DNA of 5,663 nt from an uncultured Eubacteriales bacterium (GTDB taxonomy: Bacteria; Bacillota; Clostridia; UBA1381; UBA9506). The notes under the pieces are model-generated. The model saw only the letters and a program-made list of their open reading frames with translations, ran no database searches and was not told the DNA's origin. The stretch is from contig CABSKZ010000199.1 in assembly GCA_902478395.1 (NCBI GenBank), positions 1 to 5,663 on the forward strand. Direction: 5' to 3'. Positions within the stretch are counted from its first letter, which is position 1, and every line of letters starts with the position of its first letter. Positions 5,588 through 5,663 of the stretch are shown here, piece by piece. Made by a program: the position numbers and the translations under genes.

Positions 5588-5613
5588 AGGCCATTTTGCT
5601 GCAAGCAAGGCCT
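5588..5613 (-). other. Stem-loop in the GNAT gene leader
   Basis: AGGCC/GGCCT (5588-5592 with 5609-5613) and an inner TTGCT/AGCAA (5596-5600 with 5604-5608) give a 10-bp stem with a 3-base bulge (5593-5595) and a 3-base loop. It lies between a possible promoter and the GNAT start, 43 bases before the ATG. No T-run follows, so it is not a terminator. It may stabilise or control the leader; function unknown. Confidence 0.35.
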
Positions 5614-5622
5614 ACTGTGGAT

Positions 5623-5631
5623 ATGATACCA
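5623..5631 (-). promoter_or_regulatory. Possible extended -10 promoter of the GNAT gene
   Basis: On the minus strand TGG-TATCAT (5631-5623) matches an extended -10 (TGn followed by a 5-of-6 TATAAT match). No good -35 lies 17-19 bases upstream, which extended -10 promoters can do without. GTGG/CCAC arms flank the -10 and could form an operator. The predicted leader would be about 70 bases and include the stem-loop at 5588-5613. Confidence 0.4.
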
Positions 5632-5663
5632 CAAGGGTATATATTCTCACTAAGCTCATCCTT

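Noticed and set aside
1..5663. CRISPR array, insertion sequence, tRNA or rRNA
   Set aside because: No regularly spaced repeats, transposase motifs, terminal inverted repeats with target duplications, or tRNA/rRNA signatures were seen.

Overview
This window looks like the end of a contig from a Bacillota (Clostridia-type) bacterium of moderately high GC content. The evidence is strong AGGAGG-type ribosome binding sites, a clostridial-style AraC regulator and GNAT acetyltransferase, and a KdpD of the c-di-AMP-binding-motif type. The first 38 bases are not genomic. They match an Illumina Nextera transposase adapter preceded by five bases that fit a Nextera i5 index. The organism cannot be named from the sequence alone.

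Layout: positions 40-270 (+) hold the 3' end of an AT-rich gene (about one third GC) of unknown function, cut off by the adapter. A long leader follows, then a complete AraC-family regulator (489-1316, +). Converging on it is a minus-strand pair, kdpD then kdpE, encoding the KdpD/KdpE two-component system (4810 down to 1433). Upstream of kdpD is a 185-base gap (4811-4995) rich in inverted repeats. Beyond it is a GNAT N-acetyltransferase gene (5544 down to 4996, -) with its own leader and a possible extended -10 promoter at the window edge.

How the genes work together: KdpD is a membrane sensor kinase whose family reads potassium and turgor status, and often c-di-AMP. It phosphorylates KdpE, an OmpR-type regulator, at D53. 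The two genes overlap by 8 bases and are probably translationally coupled. The usual targets and neighbours, kdpFABC, are absent from the window, so this pair is either an orphan or separated from its transporter.

The most notable feature is that kdpD is split between two reading frames at a run of seven A residues (minus strand, 3232-3226). Joining the frames by a -1 shift there rebuilds an 897-residue KdpD with every expected domain. Possible causes are a real indel, a reversible homopolymer switch, slippage, or a consensus error. I did not find evidence of a wholly new system. The points most worth a second look are the kdpD frame break, the near-match c-di-AMP motif, and the structured gap upstream of kdpD.
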